A DNA stretch of 64,000 nucleotides from Bariatricus massiliensis (GTDB taxonomy: Bacteria > Bacillota > Clostridia > Lachnospirales > Lachnospiraceae): contig NZ_LT574835.1 of assembly GCF_900086725.1 (NCBI RefSeq), positions 128,740 to 192,739 on the forward strand, given 5' to 3'. The position numbers and the translations under genes are program-made. Shown here piece after piece: positions 61,244 to 64,000 of this stretch. Position 1 is the first letter of the stretch. The number at the start of each line of letters is the position of its first letter. Below the pieces are notes generated by a model. The model saw only the letters and a program-made list of their open reading frames with translations, was not told the origin of the DNA and searched no databases.

Positions 61244-61984
61244 ATGATGTTAAAAGGAAAAACTGCCGTAGTAACCGGCGGAACACGCGGAATAGGTTTC
61301 GCGGTCGTAAAAAAGTATCTTGAGAATGGCGCCAATGTTGTCTTGACGGGTTCCCGGCAGGAGACGGTAGACAAAGCTCTCGAACAATTAAAAGAATACA
61401 AGGACCGTGTAATGGGCATCTGCCCCGATCTTGCCAGTCCCACCGAAATCGAGGCAGCATTTGCTAAGGTGACAGACGCCTTTGGAAGCTTGGATATCCT
61501 TGTGAACAACGCCGGCATTTCCGCCAGAGAAAGTATTTATGACTACAGTCCGGACGACTTCACTAAAATTCTTGACTTGAATCTGAAGTCAGTATTCATC
61601 TGCTCACAAGCCGCCGCTAAAATCATGAAAAAGCAAGGCGGCGGGGTGATTATCAACACAAGCTCCATGGTAAGCCTATATGGACAAGCTGCCGGCTGCG
61701 GATATCCCGCAACAAAATTTGCCGTGAACGGTCTGACAAAATCTCTGGCCCGTGAACTTGGACGAGATCAGATTCGTGTCAATGCCGTTGCTCCAGGTGT
61801 GACCAAAACTGATATGGTGGCTGCGCTTCCCACAGAGATGGTGGAACGTATCTCCTCGACCATACCACTCGGACGCGTGGGTGAACCGGACGAAATAGCG
61901 GATGCCTTCCTCTATCTGGCAAGTGATATGGCCAGCTATGTCACAGGAGCTATCCTGTCCGTGGACGGGGCAGCAATGACCTAA
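61244..61984 (+). CDS. SDR-family oxidoreductase (FabG-like)
   Basis: 246 residues. NAD(P) loop VTGGTRGIGFAVVKKY, NNAGISARESIY, catalytic Ser in INTSSMVSLYG, Tyr-x3-Lys in CGYPATKFAVNGL, and the ending VTGAILSVDGAAM. Close in style to the SDR at 57273-58007 but not a recent duplicate. The start follows AAAGGAGG. The substrate cannot be read; 3-oxoacyl reductase or hydroxysteroid dehydrogenase activities are both known among gut clostridial SDRs. Confidence 0.88.
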   Translation: MMLKGKTAVVTGGTRGIGFAVVKKYLENGANVVLTGSRQETVDKALEQLKEYKDRVMGICPDLASPTEIEAAFAKVTDAFGSLDILVNNAGISARESIYDYSPDDFTKILDLNLKSVFICSQAAAKIMKKQGGGVIINTSSMVSLYGQAAGCGYPATKFAVNGLTKSLARELGRDQIRVNAVAPGVTKTDMVAALPTEMVERISSTIPLGRVGEPDEIADAFLYLASDMASYVTGAILSVDGAAMT

Positions 61985-62086
61985 ATTCTATAACAAAAAA
62001 TTATAAATTCTCGGCAGGAAAGTCTTGTGTTTTTTGCTGAACATGATAGAATATATTCTATACGGGAGTCATACCGATTCCCGTGC

Positions 62087-62159
62087 GGGGTATTGGCGCA
62101 GTTGGGAGCGCGCTTGAATGGCATTCAAGAGGCCACGGGTTCAAGTCCCGTATACTCCA
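62087..62159 (+). tRNA. tRNA-Ala (anticodon GGC)
   Basis: A 73-nt cloverleaf. The acceptor stem pairs GGGGTAT (62087-62093) with ATACTCC (62152-62158) and includes the G3-T70 pair that marks alanine tRNAs. D-arm GCGC/GCGC, anticodon stem CTTGA/TCAAG with loop ATGGCAT (anticodon GGC), T-arm ACGGG-TTCAAGT-CCCGT, discriminator A. The 3' CCA is not encoded. Confidence 0.95.
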
Positions 62160-62183
62160 TTTTATTATGGATTTAGAAATGGA

Positions 62184-62230
62184 GATAAGCCCTCTATTCG
62201 GTGTGAATAGGGGGCTTATCTTTATTTATC
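62184..62230 (+). terminator. Terminator after tRNA-Ala
   Basis: A 16-bp stem with one G-T pair (arms 62184-62199 and 62205-62220), GATAAGCCC at its base, followed by TTTATTTATC. It overlaps the 3' end of the convergent kinase-like gene by a few bases. Confidence 0.85.
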
Positions 62231-62821
62231 TACCACAGCTTCTATCATATCCACTATATGCTCAATTGTCATTTTGCTGCTGTCCACGCACACATCATAC
62301 TGTCCTATATCATCCCAGCGTTCATCTGTGTGGTAATTATAATAGTACCGGCGCTCTTTATCTATCTTCTTGACCAGCGCCTCCGCTTCTTTTTCTCCGA
62401 TGTCCGAACGCTCCATCACTGTTTTCACACGCTCGCTATAGGGCGCATATATAAACACGCTGAGATGTTCTTTCATATCCCGCAGCAAATAGTTAGCGCA
62501 TCTGCCAATAATAATGCACGGCTCTTTATCGGCCAAATTATAAATCAATTCAGATTCTGCCTGAAACAGAACATCATTCATCGGCTCATACCGATATTTG
62601 CCCTGCATCTGATAAGCATCCTCCACAGGGTAACGCCATTTGCTCGCCGCTTTTTCATCCACTTTGATCAGCTCTTCATAAGGAATATCATAATTTTTTT
62701 GTACTAGATGCAATAAATCTTTGTCGTAAAAATGAACTCCAAGCCGATCTGCAAGCACTCTCCCGATAATCCTGCCGTTGCTCCCATATTGTCTATTGAT
62801 CGTGACTATCCTATGTTTCAT
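62222..62821 (-). CDS. Cytidylate-kinase-like P-loop protein
   Basis: 199 residues. VTINRQYGSNGRIIGRVLAD with LGVHFYDKDLL is the start typical of the cytidylate-kinase-like family common in Clostridia, which resembles CMP kinase but is not the essential cmk. IIIGRCANYLL and VFIYAPYSERV are further conserved parts. Substrate unknown. Its ATG lies 11 bp inside the end of the histidine-kinase gene, so the two are co-translated. Confidence 0.85.
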   Translation of the reverse strand: MKHRIVTINRQYGSNGRIIGRVLADRLGVHFYDKDLLHLVQKNYDIPYEELIKVDEKAASKWRYPVEDAYQMQGKYRYEPMNDVLFQAESELIYNLADKEPCIIIGRCANYLLRDMKEHLSVFIYAPYSERVKTVMERSDIGEKEAEALVKKIDKERRYYYNYHTDERWDDIGQYDVCVDSSKMTIEHIVDMIEAVVDK

Positions 62822-64000
62822 GTACCATACCTCCTTTTCCCCGTTTCTGCCTCCTCCATGAGCAACATTTGCGAAGTACGTTTTTTAACTTCTCCATATC
62901 TACAGGTTTTGACATATGGGATGTCATCCCCGCCATTTTTGAGCGTTTAACATCATCTGCAAATGCATTTGCTGTCATAGCAATAATAGGTAATTCATCT
63001 ATACAAGGCTTACCGGAATTTCTGATTGCTTCTGTCGCCGCATAACCGTCCATAATAGGCATCTGAATATCCATAAAGATAATGTCATAATAATATTGCG
63101 GCTTTTCCATAACTGTCAAAACTGCCTCCCTGCCATTTTCTGCGATTTCCACATCGGCCCCCAAAAGAGTCAGCATCTCTTCTGCAATCTGTTGATTCAG
63201 CTTGTTATCTTCTACAAGTAGAACCCGGATACCCTCAAATTCCTCATCAGGCAATGAAGACTCATCCACTATGCTTTTGGACAATTCCTTCTTTTGTAAA
63301 CAAAGGGTGATGGTAAAACACGAGCCTTTTCCGTACTCACTTTCTATCTGTATATCTCCGTCCATCATGCTAATGATATTGTGTACGATCGTCATTCCTA
63401 GCCCCGTACCTGATATTTGGCTGTCTCTATAATCCTCCGCACGGCTGAACGGCTCAAAAATGTGCTCCAGATAGTCTTTGCTCATGCCAATTCCGTTATC
63501 TGCAATGACAAACTGATACGTGCCAAACTTCTTTTCTTCTTTCTTCAACTCGTTTAAAGAAAAATGGATTTCTCCGCCTGCCCCGGTATATTTGGACGCA
63601 TTTTCCAGAATATTGACCAAGACCTGTTTAAGCCGTGCTTCATCCGCCAAAACAATCCGATACATTTCCTCATCAATATCTATAGAAATATTCTGCTGCT
63701 TTTTCTCGGCAACAGGCATCACTATAAGTACTACTTCCCGTGCAAGGCGCTCCAAATCCACCTCCTGTTCATACAGTTCTAATTTCCCACTCTCTATTTT
63801 ACTGACGTCCAACACCTCATTAATTAAATTTAAAAGATGTCTGCTAGAAACTTCTATATTTTCCAGATAATCATTCAGTTTCTCTTCGTCATTCGAATGA
63901 AGCTTTGCAAGGGTAGTCATTCCCATGATAGCATTCATAGGAGTTCGTATATCATGGCTCATTCTGGATAAAAATTCGCTTTTTGCAATATTAGCTGACT
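62811..64000 (-). CDS. Hybrid sensor histidine kinase / response regulator, 5' part missing
   Basis: 396 codons are present; the gene continues past the right edge, since the frame stays open upstream of the first Met (SANIAKSEFLSRMSHDIRTP). Order: HisKA with the phospho-acceptor His in MSHDIRTPMNAI; HATPase with ENASKYTG, ADNGIGMS and GTGLGMTIVHNI; then a receiver domain from about 63230 down with LLVEDNKLNQQIA, the phospho-acceptor Asp in IIFMDIQMPIMDGY and the Lys in HMSKPVD. The sensor domain is outside the window. The usual output would be phosphotransfer to another protein; no HPt domain is visible. Confidence 0.93.
   Translation of the reverse strand, partial: SANIAKSEFLSRMSHDIRTPMNAIMGMTTLAKLHSNDEEKLNDYLENIEVSSRHLLNLINEVLDVSKIESGKLELYEQEVDLERLAREVVLIVMPVAEKKQQNISIDIDEEMYRIVLADEARLKQVLVNILENASKYTGAGGEIHFSLNELKKEEKKFGTYQFVIADNGIGMSKDYLEHIFEPFSRAEDYRDSQISGTGLGMTIVHNIISMMDGDIQIESEYGKGSCFTITLCLQKKELSKSIVDESSLPDEEFEGIRVLLVEDNKLNQQIAEEMLTLLGADVEIAENGREAVLTVMEKPQYYYDIIFMDIQMPIMDGYAATEAIRNSGKPCIDELPIIAMTANAFADDVKRSKMAGMTSHMSKPVDMEKLKNVLRKCCSWRRQKRGKGGMVHET

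Noticed and set aside
1..64000. CRISPR array
   Set aside because: No run of regularly spaced direct repeats with unique spacers was seen; the repeated palindromes at 21885, 21964 and 29742 are REP-like.

Overview
The window reads as chromosomal DNA of a strictly anaerobic, spore-forming Clostridia, most likely a gut Lachnospiraceae. Supporting genes are the oxygen-sensitive class III ribonucleotide reductase, the [FeFe]-hydrogenase maturation set hydE/hydG/hydF, a glycyl-radical trans-4-hydroxyproline dehydratase, a 4-hydroxybutyrate dehydrogenase-type alcohol dehydrogenase and a LysM-GH18 spore-germination hydrolase. The species cannot be named from this sequence alone.

Layout. 1-8.7 kb: the start of an Old Yellow Enzyme-type oxidoreductase, divergent from a PucR-type regulator; a cyclophilin; a minus-strand run of TetR regulator, two EamA exporters, an unrecognised protein and 4-hydroxybutyrate dehydrogenase; proC divergent from a GntR/FCD regulator, with four TTGTATACAA-like operators between them. 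8.8-17 kb: nrdG and nrdD with candidate NrdR boxes, a YitT protein, and a three-gene ABC exporter whose largest gene fuses ATPase and permease. 17-26.7 kb: LysR regulator divergent from an agmatinase-family ureohydrolase and a YjiH transporter; then a peptide/hydroxyproline unit (GRE activase, hypD, Xaa-Pro aminopeptidase) with a perfect-spacing promoter, a 28-bp dyad and palindromic REP-like elements; then the spore hydrolase. 26.8-34.8 kb: hydrogenase maturation genes behind a candidate attenuator leader, a KamA-family radical SAM protein, UDP-galactopyranose mutase and enolase. 34.9-35.9 kb: a second YitT gene.

36-52 kb is an accessory surface-polysaccharide island on the minus strand. It begins with a TnpB-like protein (50673-51863) in which the residues aligned with all three RuvC catalytic acids are non-acidic (F204, L297/P298, Y376), followed by a strongly folded guide-RNA-like segment. 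Next come a complete GDP-D-glycero-alpha-D-manno-heptose pathway (GmhA, HddA, a fused HddC-GmhB), two sugar-nucleotide dehydratase/epimerase genes, glycosyltransferases, a polymerase-like membrane protein, an acyltransferase, a pyruvyltransferase and a flippase. The distal part is very AT-rich and holds three decayed genes: a second copy of a glycosyltransferase, a pyruvyltransferase stub and an AAA-type ATPase remnant.

52-64 kb is ordinary core genome: an MBL hydrolase, a RelQ-type alarmone synthetase and a separate small HD hydrolase, asparaginase, a MATE exporter, two SDR reductases, a secreted InlB-repeat protein, VanZ, exonuclease III, truA, tRNA-Ala(GGC), a cytidylate-kinase-like protein and a truncated hybrid histidine kinase.

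The strongest candidate for an undescribed system is the nuclease-dead TnpB-like protein with its structured RNA at the head of the heptose/polysaccharide operon. It resembles the recently described TldR class of RNA-guided repressors. That role is inference from residues and context; no target was established.
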